Shown here piece by piece: positions 10,256-22,004 of a stretch of DNA of 64,000 nt; the first letter of the stretch is position 1, and every line of letters starts with the position of its first letter. Under the pieces are notes generated by a model, which had not been told where the DNA came from, made no database searches, and saw only the letters and a program-made list of their open reading frames with translations. The DNA is from Delphinus delphis (Eukaryota > Chordata > Mammalia > Artiodactyla > Delphinidae): assembly GCF_949987515.2 (NCBI RefSeq), contig NC_082694.2, forward strand, positions 59,952,080 to 60,016,079, given 5' to 3'. The position numbers were made by a program, and so were the translations under genes.

Positions 10256-12339
10256 CGCATGTGCCCACACATCCATGCACACACGTTCATTCCTAAATAC
10301 ACACTGAACTTCTTTCCTGCAAAAGTGAACTTTATTCACTCAGAGAGTAACATGGTAGCATTCCCTTCTTGCAACAGCTGCATGTTCACCTTGGAATACA
10401 AAGCAGTTGATCATGCTAGACCCATGCTAGCTTTCCCTCTTCTGAACATATGGCCTCGTTCACACCTCATTTACAGGGAATCATGTGGCTGTGTCTCTCC
10501 TCATGGGGCTTCAAGATCACGTCCCTTGGGGCCATTTCTTCTTTCTGCTAATTCACAAGGCAGTTTGAGCCATACTGGGAAATGACATGAGAAAGACTTC
10601 AGAAACCACTGGTGCCCAAAGAATTGGTTGGAGTCAGGAGCCAAGACAAACCTGGAATGATGGCTATGGTGCCAGGTACCAGATGAAAACAAATGAAAGC
10701 AAACCAACCATAAAATCAACCTCCCATTCTTGAATGGTGCCTCAGAGGCCACGGAATAGTGGCTCTGGCTTCCCGAAAAAGAAACCCTTCACCAAGTAAG
10801 AACTGCCCGTGTCAGAAGCTGCAAGATGCTCCTCCCCACGTGGGGTCATTATCAGGAGTCTAAGCCTGGGACCAGAGCACCTCTTACCTCTATGATACTG
10901 GGCTTGGGAACCAAATGTAATACATAAATACATACATATTAATGTGTTTTGAATCTAAGATACTTGTGGTCAAATATTTCTCAGAAGCATGTACCAGTGG
11001 TTGCTAAAGACTTCCTTAGGCAATGGTGTAGGAAAAAAAACAACTGGGTAGTTTAGAGTCATTTTTAAGTAATTACCAAAGGTATACCAAGCCTTGCCAC
11101 ACCACTCATCATTGATGTCAGAGTGACAAGAGGCTTCATATTGTAGGGTCACCAATCAACAAGCCAGCCCACAACTGAAGTGAGGGGAAAAGGCCCCAGC
11201 ACACAGCCGCCTCAGACTTTACTTGGCTTTAGAGAATGCTGCCTAAAATGTATCTCAGGGGAAAGACTTGGCTGCATTTGCCTAGAGTTTGAGCCTAATG
11301 ACTCTGATTACTTTTCTTTCCCTTTAACATATTTGTTAAACCCCTGCTCCCTTTTCTCAATACTGTGGTGAGTGTGGAGATTCTGATTTCTGTATAATAT
11401 ATTTTTGAAACTTTGAGCAAACCACTTAGTCATTGTATCTAACACAAAAGCTATAAACTTGATATGGCGAAAAAGAGAGAGATTTAGACAACCAATGTGT
11501 CATAGACATTTTTGGTTGGTCCTGTATCTTCTATCATTTTCTTCTTTATAGCCCTCATTTCAGTTTGGGGATCCATTTGGCTCTATGAAATCTGATTCCA
11601 GGGGTGAAGCATGTGACCCAGATCAGCATAGTTGACTCCCTGGTCATTGTGATTGGTTCTGGGTGGACAGGTGAGTAAGCAGATCTGATCGGAGTAAGTC
11701 TCAAGACTTTTACTTGGAATTCCAGAACAAATATCTGCTCTCCTTCCTGCTGGATATGAATGAGTAAGCCCACAGCCCAGGGACTTGTTCACACTCATCT
11801 TGGAACCACCCAGGATGTTGAGCAGAGACTAGACAAAAAGAAACTAGGTACTTAGTGACATTGTTGAGTTGCTGAACCAAGTGTCACATGAAGCTTCTGG
11901 GCTTTAAAGCTATATGAGCCTATAGATTTCTTTATTTGTGCAAGTCAAATTGGGTTGGGTTTTCTATCACTTGCAACGGAAAGATTTCTAGCTTTTGCAC
12001 AGGACAATTGAACGATCACAGGGCAGAAAGAACCAAGAGACCAAAGAGTCGGTATTAGTGTGTACTTCATGCCAACTGGCTGTGAAACCTTCAACGAGTC
12101 TTTATGCTCTCCACTCTGGGCCTCAGTTTTGTCTCTGAAATATCGGTACATAGAGGAAGTAGAAAGGTGGGCTTGGTGTCTCCTTTAAGATATGTCCCAG
12201 CTTTAAGATTCTTTGAGTTCAACCCTCTTCTTAATTCATTGCCAACTGGCTCCTACTCCTGGTTTGCTGTTTCTATCAATGATTGCATCACACTCCCAGC
12301 TCTCTGGATAGAAACCTTGATGTCATCCCTGTATCCCAT
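10256..12339. other. Single-copy non-coding stretch
   Basis: About 2.1 kb without a recognised gene. The only repeat I can name is a weak MIR-like segment at 12055-12150 (ctctccactctgggcctcag). Frames such as 10259-10585 are chance frames without domains. Confidence 0.55.
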
Positions 12340-12351
12340 CCACCTCTCTTC

Positions 12352-12596
12352 TTTTTTATTTTTTAAAAAATATTTACTTATTTATTTGGTTGCACTGGGT
12401 CTTAGTTGCGGCAGGAGGGTTCCTTAGTTGCGGCTCGTGGGCTCCTTAGTTGCGGCTTGAGGGCTCCTTAGTTGTGACATGCGAACTCTTAGTTGTGGCA
12501 TGAATGTGGGATCTAGTTCCCTGGCCAGGGATCGAACCTGGGCCCCCTGCATTGGGAGTGCAAAGTCTTAACCACTGAGCCACCAGGGAAGTCCTT
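12352..12596 (-). mobile_element. Short tRNA-type SINE, antisense (CHR family variant)
   Basis: The right end is ccaccagggaagtcc and the body has four ttagttg(c/t)ggc modules with a T-rich left tail. It differs from the standard CHR-1 copies in the tRNA-distal modules (ttccctggccagggatcgaa). A perfect 12-bp target duplication, ccacctctcttc, lies at 12340-12351 and 12597-12608. Confidence 0.92.
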
Positions 12597-12608
12597 CCAC
12601 CTCTCTTC

Positions 12609-14489
12609 ATTATGCTCTATATCTGCCCAGTTATCAGGGCTTCTCAGTTCTTCTTCCTAAGCATCCCTTCTGCCTTGATCTGCTCCCTACATCTCCCCAG
12701 AGCGTCTACTCCCTTGAATCCATCTTCCTACTCTTGCTGGATTAATAGCCTCAAACAGACTTTTAGAACTTTACTGGATGCCCCATTAATGGAAATATGA
12801 AGTCTATATCGCTCAGCATGGCATTCCATGTGGTCCATTCACTGCAGCCATTTTAGCTCTTTAACTTGGATTACCTACAGGTTCAACTGAAACACAAGAA
12901 CAGAAAGTCTTTTTGAGGGTGAAAACTTTATGCATGAACTGTGTTGATAGTCCCTTCCAAAGACTTTTGCAAGAAGTGTTGGCATCTGAGAGTAAATCTG
13001 TGGCTGGACCCAAGCTGTGGGGCATATATGCTGGTGAATACCAGACCTATCACCCTTAGAGCTAACAACTCTGGGCCTTTATAAACTCGCTCAGAACTGT
13101 GCGTCCTAGGAAAATGTGAATCCCTTTCAGAAGTTAAATGTATTTATTAAGGCAATGTGTATCTTGCATGTGGTCCACTCTGAAATGGTGGCTTTTTAAA
13201 ACATGTGTGACTTTAGCATAACCAAAACAGATATTAGTTAATGTCTAACTGCTCTACTCTTTAAAACATATATTAATATATTAATATACTAAGTATATAC
13301 TTTGTTGAGACACTCTGTAGTGGGAAGCCATGGGAATAGTGACTGTTGACTTATTGTAACCTTGGAATTACTGCTGGATTGAGAGGAGAGAGTCTCTATT
13401 TGACTTTTTTTTTTTTTTAATAACAGAAACCCTGGCCCATGAAGGCCTGGGAATGTGCTGAGGCGGCCTTGTTTTTCTCCTATTTCCCGTGACAGGGCAC
13501 TCCTCCCCACGAGTCCTTGCCAAGCCCTTATGAATGTTGAGTCAAAACATTTTGAATATGAGCTCATCACATATGAAAAGGGTTTAAACAACAGCTCAAC
13601 ATGTAAATGTACTATGGGCTTTTTTAGTCCATGTTTCAGTTCAAATTTCCTGAAGCTTGGAAAACTGCATGTAGTTTGTACAATATCTCAGCATTCCCCC
13701 TCTGAACTGAAGTAAGGCAGTTGGCTTTCTGCTATAGACTAAACAAATGGATAAAGGTTCATCTGAAGGAGTCATGTGGATAGTGTTCTATAGCTCTAGG
13801 CATTGTCTGTTTAACTGGCTGACTTTGGGTGGATTTATATATACTGGCCTGTTGCGCTGAATTGGTGGGCAAAATAAGAATTAACATTTCCTTAAAACCA
13901 CCTCATCTGGCCAGTTTTCATTTCAGCTGGAAATCAAGTCAGTGTGACATCTTAAAGAAGAACTAGATACAGTTATTGTCTCGTCCTTTATTTTCATGGA
14001 GGGAAGCAGGATCTGGAAGTGAATTAGGCTTCTTTTAGGACTTAGGGTCAGGGGAAACCAGGTGAGGGTGTACGAAGAAGACAAGAATGGCTTGGGAAGG
14101 GAGGATGGGGAGCTGAATTGTGAGTGGCTGCTTTGTCATGTCATAGACTGGATATCAGCACCTACTTGGTATTCTCTCTTATTGTTTTCTCTGAGGGGTG
14201 TTTAGTCCAGAACCTAATGACCATCCCAGTCAGAAGGTCATCTTGCTATCATGTACTTGGTACTCAAATAACTGAATTTGATTTTCTTTTGAGCTGCCCT
14301 AACTGCAATCCCTGAGATATTGATGGTGGGATTGTGAAGTATCCCTGGAGGTGACACTTACTTCCCAGAGTAGTGGAAGGGAAAGGAAGAGGACTGTTGA
14401 AGATTGGAGCAAGTGATTCACTGACCAAGGACGTATAAACCATATTAAATTTTCTCAACTAAACTCAATTTAATTTGGTGACTATCCTA
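12609..14489. other. Single-copy non-coding stretch
   Basis: About 1.9 kb with a short poly-T run near 13408. I recognise no coding, RNA or repeat feature here. Confidence 0.5.
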
Positions 14490-14590
14490 CATGTATTCTG
14501 TGATACAGCATGTAAATCACTTAGTACATTTACTGGTACATAGTACATAGGTAGGAAATATTTGTTATCATTAGTTTCCTAGCACAGAAA
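14490..14590 (+). repeat. MIR-like 3' fragment, sense
   Basis: The diverged run aaatcacttagtacatttac, ggtacatagtacataggtag, aaatatttgttatcatta resembles the distal part of MIR. Ends are approximate. Confidence 0.45.
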
Positions 14591-14779
14591 ATTAAGAGAG
14601 AGACAGGAATGAGAGGTCCGGAGGAGAGAGATTTAGAGAGAAGGAAAAAAAATTCTGGCCTTAGAAACACTTAAAAAATAATTGGGGGGAAAAAGAGAGC
14701 CATATGTACTAAAACAAAACTTACTGTATGCTCTAGTATTAAAGAAGGCGTTATAGTAATTAGTGATACTAAGAAAGAG

Positions 14780-14935
14780 AAAAAGGGGAGAGGCTTGTGG
14801 GCAAGAATTTGTGGGAAGGATTCACGAAGGAATTGAACGTGTAGTGGGACCTTAAATGAGAAACAGGGTGGAAATTCCAGGCAAAGAAATCGGCATGAAC
14901 AGAGGCACAGGGATAGGAATGAACATAATATAATC
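14780..14935 (-). mobile_element. LINE-2 fragment, antisense
   Basis: The run gtgggaccttaaatgagaaa, gaaattccaggcaaagaaat, gaacagaggcacaggg follows the antisense L2 3' layout. Confidence 0.5.
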
Positions 14936-15171
14936 TAGTAGGTTCTCATAACCTCTCCACTGTCCAAGAGCCAAGAACAGGCTGACACACTCAACACAGC
15001 CTGCAGCCTGTTTATTAAACCACATTACTTTTAATAGTAGAAAATACACAGAGGCCAATTTCCTCCTCTGAATCAGGCACGTGTATCAGTTTTATGTAGA
15101 TATTAATTGCCTTTGCCATATCTAAAATTTTATGCTTTTATGGGACTTCTCTTAAAAATGTCTCTCAGTCA

Positions 15172-15363
15172 GGGCTTCCCTGGTGGCGCAGTGGTTGCGC
15201 GTCCGCCTGCCGATGCAGGGCACACGGGTTCGTGCCCCAGTCTGGGAAGATCCCACATGCCACGGAGCGGCTGGGCCCGTGAGCCATGACCCCTGAGCCT
15301 GTGCGTCCGGAGCCTGTGCTCCGCAACGGGAGAGGCCACAACAGTGAGAGGCCCGCGTACCGC

Positions 15364-15391
<28 letters not shown>
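15172..15391 (+). mobile_element. CHR-2-like cetacean SINE, sense
   Basis: The SINE begins gggcttccctggtggcgcag (A-box region), has a B-box-like gggttcgtgcccc, continues gaagatcccacatgccac and ends cacaacagtgagaggcccgc with a ~28-base A-tail. A perfect 12-bp target duplication, gtctctcagtca, lies at 15160-15171 and 15392-15403. A long pure A-tail and low divergence mark it as one of the youngest insertions here. Confidence 0.97.
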
Positions 15392-15395
<4 letters not shown>

Positions 15396-15403
15396 CTCAG
15401 TCA

Positions 15404-17239
15404 AAGTTGAACAAGTTACTGAGTTGAATTTGGGATATAAAGTGATAAGCCTTTCAGAAGGCAGACGTGACCTCAGTGGAATGTAGGGTCACACATGAAG
15501 AGGCTCTAAAAATGTGCGACCCCTGGGATATACTATATGTCTTTCTTTTTATCTTTGCCTTCTCTTTCAGCTGTCCAGTTTGCAAAGCAGGAAAAAAAAA
15601 AAAGCAGATCTTTCTTTAGATGACTCTGAAACAATGCTTACCACCAAGAGTAGAGACAAGAGGTCTACCTCTCCTTGATAACTTGGGGTTCTCCCCAAAA
15701 CCCTAAAGTGTAGGGCTCTTTGGGAGCCTGGTGTGGCTGGTGCCTTTCCAAATACATGTTGGTGGGGATTAAACAAGGAGAAAGAAATACCCAATATTAG
15801 ATAAACATACTTCTTCCTGCCCTGTTATACAGTTTTGTAAATGATAGTAAAACCTCGCTTATTCAGACTTACAATGATTGAAGGGCAGACCAGGTTAGCG
15901 AGTGACCTGAAATATTGAAAATTACAAAAAGGATGCATTGTTATAACTAATATGTATATGTAATGACATGAATTAGTGGCTAAGAAAGTGTCCTCAGCAT
16001 TCCCAGGTTAAGGTCTTTGCTGATTTGCTTTAATGCACTGAGAAAGCCCATTTGCATTTAGCGTGTTTCTTACTGGTATCAAATATTTCCTGCTGAACTA
16101 TTTGAAAATAGCTTATCCTCCTGAGTAGTTTAGAATTCCTCTTTTTTACATTGTTGCTGACATTAAAGAACATGTTATAAAATCTTCTGATGGTATAAAC
16201 TTTAGACCACTTTTTATCCAACTAATGGTTAGCACATTATTGAGGACTGGGTTAATTAGGCTTTAGCGTGGATATTGTTTGGGGAAGTTGCTAAGCCTCT
16301 GCTGAGGAATGATTAAGAGAAGGAGCAAAGCAGAGGCAAGGCATTCAACAAATGTTTGTTGAGTCTTTCTCTTTCCTGCCCAAACGGGACTTACGTGGTA
16401 AATTGGGCTAATATGGGTACAGTAGTTAAAAACAAAAATAAACAACACCCACACGTTCTACAAACCGCAATTTAGCCACAAGCACCTCTTCACCCCTCAT
16501 ATCTCTTAGCCAAAAGGCCAATGGATAAAATATAGTGATTTGAATTTCACTTCCTCTCCCTTATTCAGCCCAAACGCTGGGAATCAGGAATACACAGGAG
16601 GAGGTAGTAAGAAGAGAAACAAAATCTGAATAACCACAAAAGCAAATGGCTTGTGGGTGAATTCTAAAGTAGACCACAGGAGAGGGAAATCATTAAAATA
16701 TTTTGTTGTATCTGTGTGTGAGTGTGTGTGTACCTTTATTTGAGTCCCACGTCTTTTTCAAATAACATCTAGTCTCTTTTTGCAGGTATTTTCCCTGCTC
16801 ATCACTCCTCCACATCTTGAATGGGCCCTATGTTCATCTTTGAACGTTATTTTCATTTGAAGTTCAATGTTTTTTCCTCAACTTAGCTAAAATAGCAACT
16901 ACTTGTGAATTTCTTTACATTCTCTACCCCAGCTTCAATTTTTTTGCCAGCTTTTGAGAAGTTGGTCATAATAAAAATTCTGAACTCCATTTTCCCTATC
17001 TCCCCAATTTCTCTTTCTCATAGTTCAAATTTTGGTCTACTGCTCTGACCCATTCTGTATACACAGAGGCTTTATTTTTTATTTTTCCTCTTTAATAAGT
17101 CCTCTGACCCAAAGGCTACACTACGCTCATCTGAAACCAACGAAGAGAGCCAGCAGAGAGCAAAGCACCATTCAACATGGTAACATTTTGGGTGAGGACA
17201 AGAGATCCGGACTCATCCACAGAACATCAACACTGTACC
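15404..17239. other. Single-copy non-coding stretch
   Basis: About 1.8 kb, AT-rich, with an A-run at 15590-15602 and a short GT-rich run near 16720. Sequence from 15850 (gtaaaacctcgcttattcag) resembles a transposon end, but I found no partner end. No gene is visible. Confidence 0.5.
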
Positions 17240-17706
17240 TGTGGATGAAAAATTGTCACATGGCATCTTGCCTCTATAAGGATGAACTCACTAGGCACTG
17301 CAGTCATTGATCTTCGACACACTCTGAAAGGACTTCAGGGCGGAGATCAGGAATGAGGCACTCTGTGCTCTGGGAAAAACTGGCAGAATGGGGCTATAGA
17401 TGGTTATTTTCAGGAGAAGATTTTATGAGCCCAAATTCTTGCATCTTCTCATACCTAGAACAGCACTAAAATCGTTAACAGAGACCTCTGCCCCTTATGA
17501 CTAGCAGCAATCTTCTGCCAAAAATGTATGCGTGACTTCATGTATCCGCCTTCACCCAAATCTTATATATACTGACCTCCCCCCTTATCTCTTCGGAATA
17601 GTTCCTCAGAATTATCTGAGAAGCTGTCTCTCGGGCTATAGTCCTCATTTTGCCCCAAATAAAACTCAACTCGCTACTGTCACATTGTGCATTTTTTCAG
17701 TCGACA
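17240..17706 (+). mobile_element. Solo retroviral LTR, sense
   Basis: The element runs TGTggatga to cagtcgACA, with short imperfect inverted ends. AATAAA at 17658-17663 is followed by a pyrimidine-rich 3' part (tgtgcattttttcag), the usual R-U5 layout. A perfect 4-bp target duplication, tacc, lies at 17236-17239 and 17707-17710. A 4-bp duplication is typical of ERV1 (gamma-type) integrations. No internal gag, pol or env adjoins it. Confidence 0.75.
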
Positions 17707-17710
17707 TACC

Positions 17711-18428
17711 AAGCCCAAATTCAGAGAATCCAGCTGGCATAAATAGCTTTCGGCATAAAGGACTCATGGATAGGGAAAGTCAGGGAGGTAAGACCTTCTG
17801 GTCATGCCTTCCTAGACCTCCTCATTGCTCCCCTTCTCCCGCTTTTCAGGGTCTCTGAGGATGCTGAGGGGCACACCTGTCATTTCTGTTGTTGAGAGTG
17901 CAACACGAGCAGCAGATTCCCTTGTTAACTTTGGTATCAGGATCAAGAATATTGCCCCAATGGCCCCTATCTTCCTAGGAACTACCTCTTTGAAGCTGGG
18001 AGGTTGTGCTGATACCAACGGCTGACTTGGTGGGTGGGTGGTAGGGCCCCAGTCTTTAACAGCTTTTAAAAAACCACTCACAGCAAGCATGTAGCAAAGC
18101 ATGTGGTCAAAATCATCATAGGAACAAACACATAAAATAATTGGCTAAGCATGTGACTAAGATGCATTCCACTGTAATTTGTAGAAGGAAGACACTAAGA
18201 AAGTGCTGTACTTTGCTGTTGGAAACATTGATTGTTTAAAAGGGGGAAGTATCCTAGATTTTGATCCTATCAAGTGCATTTAAGAAACCCTCTAGGTGGA
18301 TTTGTAGCTGGTGGTGTTGGCTGGCAAGTGGGCCAGCTAGTGATCACATCCACCAGGTAAGTTCAGCTGTACCTTGATTCTCTCAGCAGTTGCCGACACC
18401 TCCCCCCACACCAGTCTCATTGCCTCCC
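17711..18428. other. Single-copy stretch between two solo LTRs
   Basis: About 700 bp with no gene I recognise. Small frames at 17812-18102 on both strands are mutual shadows. The stretch shows no retroviral coding motif, so the two flanking LTRs do not enclose a provirus. Confidence 0.5.
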
Positions 18429-18432
18429 CAAG

Positions 18433-18906
18433 TGTCTGCCAAAAAAGTAATGCAGGAGGCTGAAAGTAAGAAAATAATTTATTTGGGGTGCTAAGAATTG
18501 CAATTTGGGAGACATAGATTCCGGTAATCCCGAAAGGGTGTTCCAGGGAAGAGAAAGAGTCAGGGGCTTATTAAGGCAAAAGGCCACAGGTTTTTAAAAG
18601 TTGCCTGGTAAGAATTGTGAACAACTCTGATGCAAGTCAGAAAATATTTGTCCTTAAGGAATCATGAGTTTTTTTTTAGGATAAGGTCCAATTAGATAAA
18701 CTGTCATGAGTTATTTTAGGGTAAGAGTCCGATAAGTAGATAGGCTGTCATGAGTTTCTGGCAGATGTTCTGGATAACTTCATCGGGTCCAAAGGTCAGA
18801 TTCCATCCAGGCTGAGATGTGCATAAGTCACATTTCCTTAACGGCCCCCGGCTCCATTTTAGAGTGCTCTTAGCAATATCGACTCCATTTTGCTTTTCCT
18901 GTCACA
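18433..18906 (-). mobile_element. Solo retroviral LTR, antisense, with internal tandem subrepeat
   Basis: The ends are TGtctgcc and ctgtcaCA. A reversed polyadenylation signal (tttatt, 18478-18483) near the left end places the 3' side there, so the LTR is on the minus strand. A perfect 4-bp target duplication, caag, lies at 18429-18432 and 18907-18910. Inside are 2.3 copies of a 42-44-bp unit beginning tcatgagtt (18662-18703, 18704-18747, then a partial copy). Such U3 tandem units often carry enhancer sites. Confidence 0.75.
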
Positions 18907-19059
18907 CAAGCTTCAACAATGCTAGAGCTTCCACCTGCTGCCTGTGAGGAGCACAGGTGTGTGGACCAGGACTGTGGAACACTTAAGGCAGAGAAGGACT
19001 CTGTGATGGGCAGAGTCTGAGAACTTGGGAGTCAGCTTTCATTTCTACTCCTGCTGCTG

Positions 19060-19235
19060 CTACTGACTGACATTTGTTCGATATTTCCTGTGTGCCAGGA
19101 ACTTCATCTGTAGTCCTTACAACAACCTTGAATGGGAGGGGTTTTCTTCCCTCTCCATTTTCTTGAGCTAAACCCATGGAACAGACAAGTTAAAACACAT
19201 TGAACGTTGCACAGCTAGTAAGAGACAAAGATCCC
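19060..19235 (-). repeat. MIR SINE, antisense
   Basis: The order tttcctgtgtgccaggaact, gtccttacaacaaccttgaa, acgttgcacagctagtaaga is a readable antisense MIR. Confidence 0.7.
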
Positions 19236-20785
19236 ACAAAGATGTCTGACCGTAAACCTGACCCTTTTACCTTGTACCCATGTCTCTCCAAGGATCATGG
19301 ATTGACCTGCAGTATATAGAAACCCCCGCAATTGTGAGATGGCTTATGAAAAACTTTAGCCTGATTTTATGCACAATTCCATCTGATTATTCAGAGATAA
19401 ACTCTCATTTCCCTTTGCAGGCACAATAGGCCCTCTGTGCAGCCCAAAACAACATTGTAAGCTCCTATCCAATTTCCTGTCCACATATCTTTTGGAGTAA
19501 TTACGGCTTATTTCTCTAGGTTTTCCATTGATATCTATGTTTTGTTGATTCTTCTCCAGATGCATTGGAGGCACATGTCCAAATTAAATATCATTTATTT
19601 CCTGCCTCTTATTTTTAAGTTTCCTTTATCCTTTACTCTCTATGGGTTTTATGTTATATTCCAATTAGTATCTTACAAATCTGGGCTGCAGGTTATTAAC
19701 TACACATTCATATTACTAGACAATAAACTGAAAGGATTCAATTCTATCCATTATTTGATCTTGGACCCCTCACGATTAGACCCTGACCAAAGGCAATACT
19801 TGGAAGACCACATCTGACCTTTAACTTGAACACCCAGTTCACACCTCTCATCCTCCTCAGCCCCCCAGGCCACTAGGCAGGGCATAATTATCTATAGCTC
19901 ATAAATAAAAGTCAAGGCCAGCAAAATTGTAAGGCTTGCCCAGGATCATGCGACGATACAACCAGGAGCAGGACTGAAAACTCTTGTGTCATGACTATAA
20001 AAGGTCAAAACCATTCATGCTTCACATGCGTTTTCTATAAGAGTGATTGACAATTATTTATTAAATTGCACTTTGTTGGCATAAAGAACAGCTTTCAGGT
20101 TTTGATTTTAAGTGAGTTATGCTCACCTTGGAGTGACTCTAGGCAAAGTTCCGACATCAGTGAAGCATGTTTTCAACCTCTGCAGCTTCCACTTTTAGTT
20201 CCTATCTCATGTTCAGTTCCTACTACCTCACTTCTCTGGTGGGTTATCCTCTGCCTGCCAACTCCACCTTCTAGGTCCCAACTTTGAAGCTCTGGCCTCT
20301 TGATGCTCTTCAAATCTCAATCTGATCACGAGGGTCCTTTGCCCCTCAAGTCAGAGGTCCAGCTTTTGGTGGATTCTCCGTCTGCGACATTTAAGCTCAA
20401 AGTTCCTTTAACAGAGAACAAAGCTTTTCATTCCTAAAGCCTAGATGAGATGCAGGCATGGGCGAGAGGTGATACTTTGATTTACAGCCACATGAAGAAG
20501 TGACTGACTCATGTCATATCTGCTCTTATGCCGGTTTTAATGAGCACAGAGAAGGGAGGGCAAGGTCATGAATACCTGAGGGGGGCGGTGCCAAAGGGAT
20601 GCCGCTGAGAGAATGGATGAGGGACATAGCAGGGAGCCTGGGAATGTTCGTTTCAGAACGAGTGGCAATGGGTGGGTTTAAAAATGTTGCTGACCTCACC
20701 TTGGCACTGAGGGTGGGCCACCACTTCTCACAGTGATCATTCTTCCCAAGAATTCTTGGTTGTGACCAAAAAAAAAAAAAAAAAA
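19236..20785. other. Mostly single-copy stretch
   Basis: About 1.5 kb. A probable antisense MIR core lies at 19880-19980 (aaggcttgcccaggatcatg). An 18-base A-run lies at 20768-20785. I see no supported gene. Confidence 0.5.
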
Positions 20786-20955
20786 TCAAGTTTATTATTC
20801 ATCACTGGAGAGGGTGTGGGAAAATAGATGGTAGAAATTAGTGCATCCTTTAGAAAAAAATTGTACTTTTGGCCAAGAGTCATAAAAATGTTCATGCCCT
20901 TTAATTAGTAATTCCTTTTCTGGGAATATAGCCTAAGGAAAGGGTCCCATATGTA
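20786..20955 (+). mobile_element. Old LINE-1 (L1M-type) fragment, left part
   Basis: Diverged L1M-like 3' sequence: cactggagagggtgtgg, catgccctttaattagtaat, tctgggaatatagcctaagg. The matching continuation resumes at 21660 after a ~700-bp insert. Confidence 0.55.
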
Positions 20956-21659
20956 ACCTGCAAGTCTGCTCCACACTGTGGAGTTCCTAGTTGTTGCGTG
21001 AACTTCTGATGCTCTATTAGCAGGAAGTTAAGTGTTGATTTTTTGAGGGTCCTCCTACCCCTCATCTTTATTGGTCAAGAATACTGGGTGCTTATTCAGT
21101 CCCAAGAGGAACAGAGAAGAAGAAAATTGGACTGGTCCACAGCAGCTCCTCCAGCGTCAGTCACTGTTGGTTCTGTCACTACCATCTACTTCAATATTGG
21201 AGACAGACTAGGGCATCCATGTCCAGTGTTGTACTGGAGTCCCTGTTAGCTCCGGCACAGACCACAGGGGTTCTTTGAAGCACGATAATCTCATGTCTCA
21301 GGGCTGAGCTTATTAATAGTCTCCACAGTTAGGCTCCCAAGGTTCCAGATTGGAGGCCTTCGTTGCCAAGTTCAGTCATCTTTCCCAGAACAAGACACTG
21401 CAACAGGGCGGCTGGGTCCAGAGGAGTTTCTAGCCTCAGCTGAACGCTGAGTCCAAGCATCCGCCATGTTACATCTTCAGTGATCAGCTTTGTGCTCTGA
21501 CAGCTCTCAGAGAGTAACTGTTTTAAAAGAGTTCTATGATACCTGAACACCGGAATAATGGGTATGTTCCCCATTATTGCACAACTAAGGCAACCACTCA
21601 GTGATCTTTTATTGAACAAAAAATGTCAGCTTTTCTATTTTAAAAATAAAAATAGAATA
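20956..21659 (+). mobile_element. Unidentified ~700-bp insert with retroposon-like borders
   Basis: This block separates two pieces of one L1M fragment, so it is probably an insertion. The flanks carry an imperfect 10-bp direct repeat (cccatatgta at 20946-20955 and cctatatgtg at 21660-21669, 8 of 10 identical). An A-rich run, ttttaaaaataaaaatagaa, precedes the right copy, as in a retroposed sequence on the plus strand. I do not recognise the body. Its 68-codon (plus) and 96-codon (minus) frames have no known domain. It could be a decayed processed pseudogene or an uncatalogued repeat. Confidence 0.4.
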
Positions 21660-21830
21660 CCTATATGTGCGTGCAGATATTCATTGCACACTTGTTTATA
21701 GAAGTCAAATGTGAAAAGAATCTGAAGATGCAACATCAGGCAGCTTGTAAAGTAAATTAGGATGCTTCTACTCCATAAGACAAGGTACAGCTATAAATGG
21801 TAATTAAGGAGGTTATGAGAAAATATGGGT
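21660..21830 (+). mobile_element. Old LINE-1 (L1M-type) fragment, right part
   Basis: The run gatattcattgcacacttgt, ttatagaagtcaaatgtg, ctataaatggtaattaag continues the L1M 3' sequence interrupted at 20955. Confidence 0.5.
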
Positions 21831-22004
21831 GTTTTCCCTCCAATTTTCCAAGCTTTCTTTTAATTCGTCAAGTTAAAAAGAATAAAAGCCTCTTCTAATT
21901 AACTACTGACATGCAGCTGTTGCCAACAGGACTCGACAATGATTCATTTGTTAAAGACAGGGACACAGGACTTAAAGATGACTTCTAAAAGCTTGCCTTC
22001 AACG

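Noticed and set aside
15172..15391. tRNA gene call inside CHR SINEs (A and B box present)
   Set aside because: The SINE head is tRNA-derived but does not form a full cloverleaf gene. It is explained by the retroposon with its target duplication.
15835..16260. Possible transposon starting gtaaaacctcgcttattcag
   Set aside because: Only one end-like phrase was found, with no matching inverted end or target duplication.
17240..18906. Sense and antisense LTR considered as a short provirus
   Set aside because: They are in opposite orientation, differ in sequence and have different target duplications.
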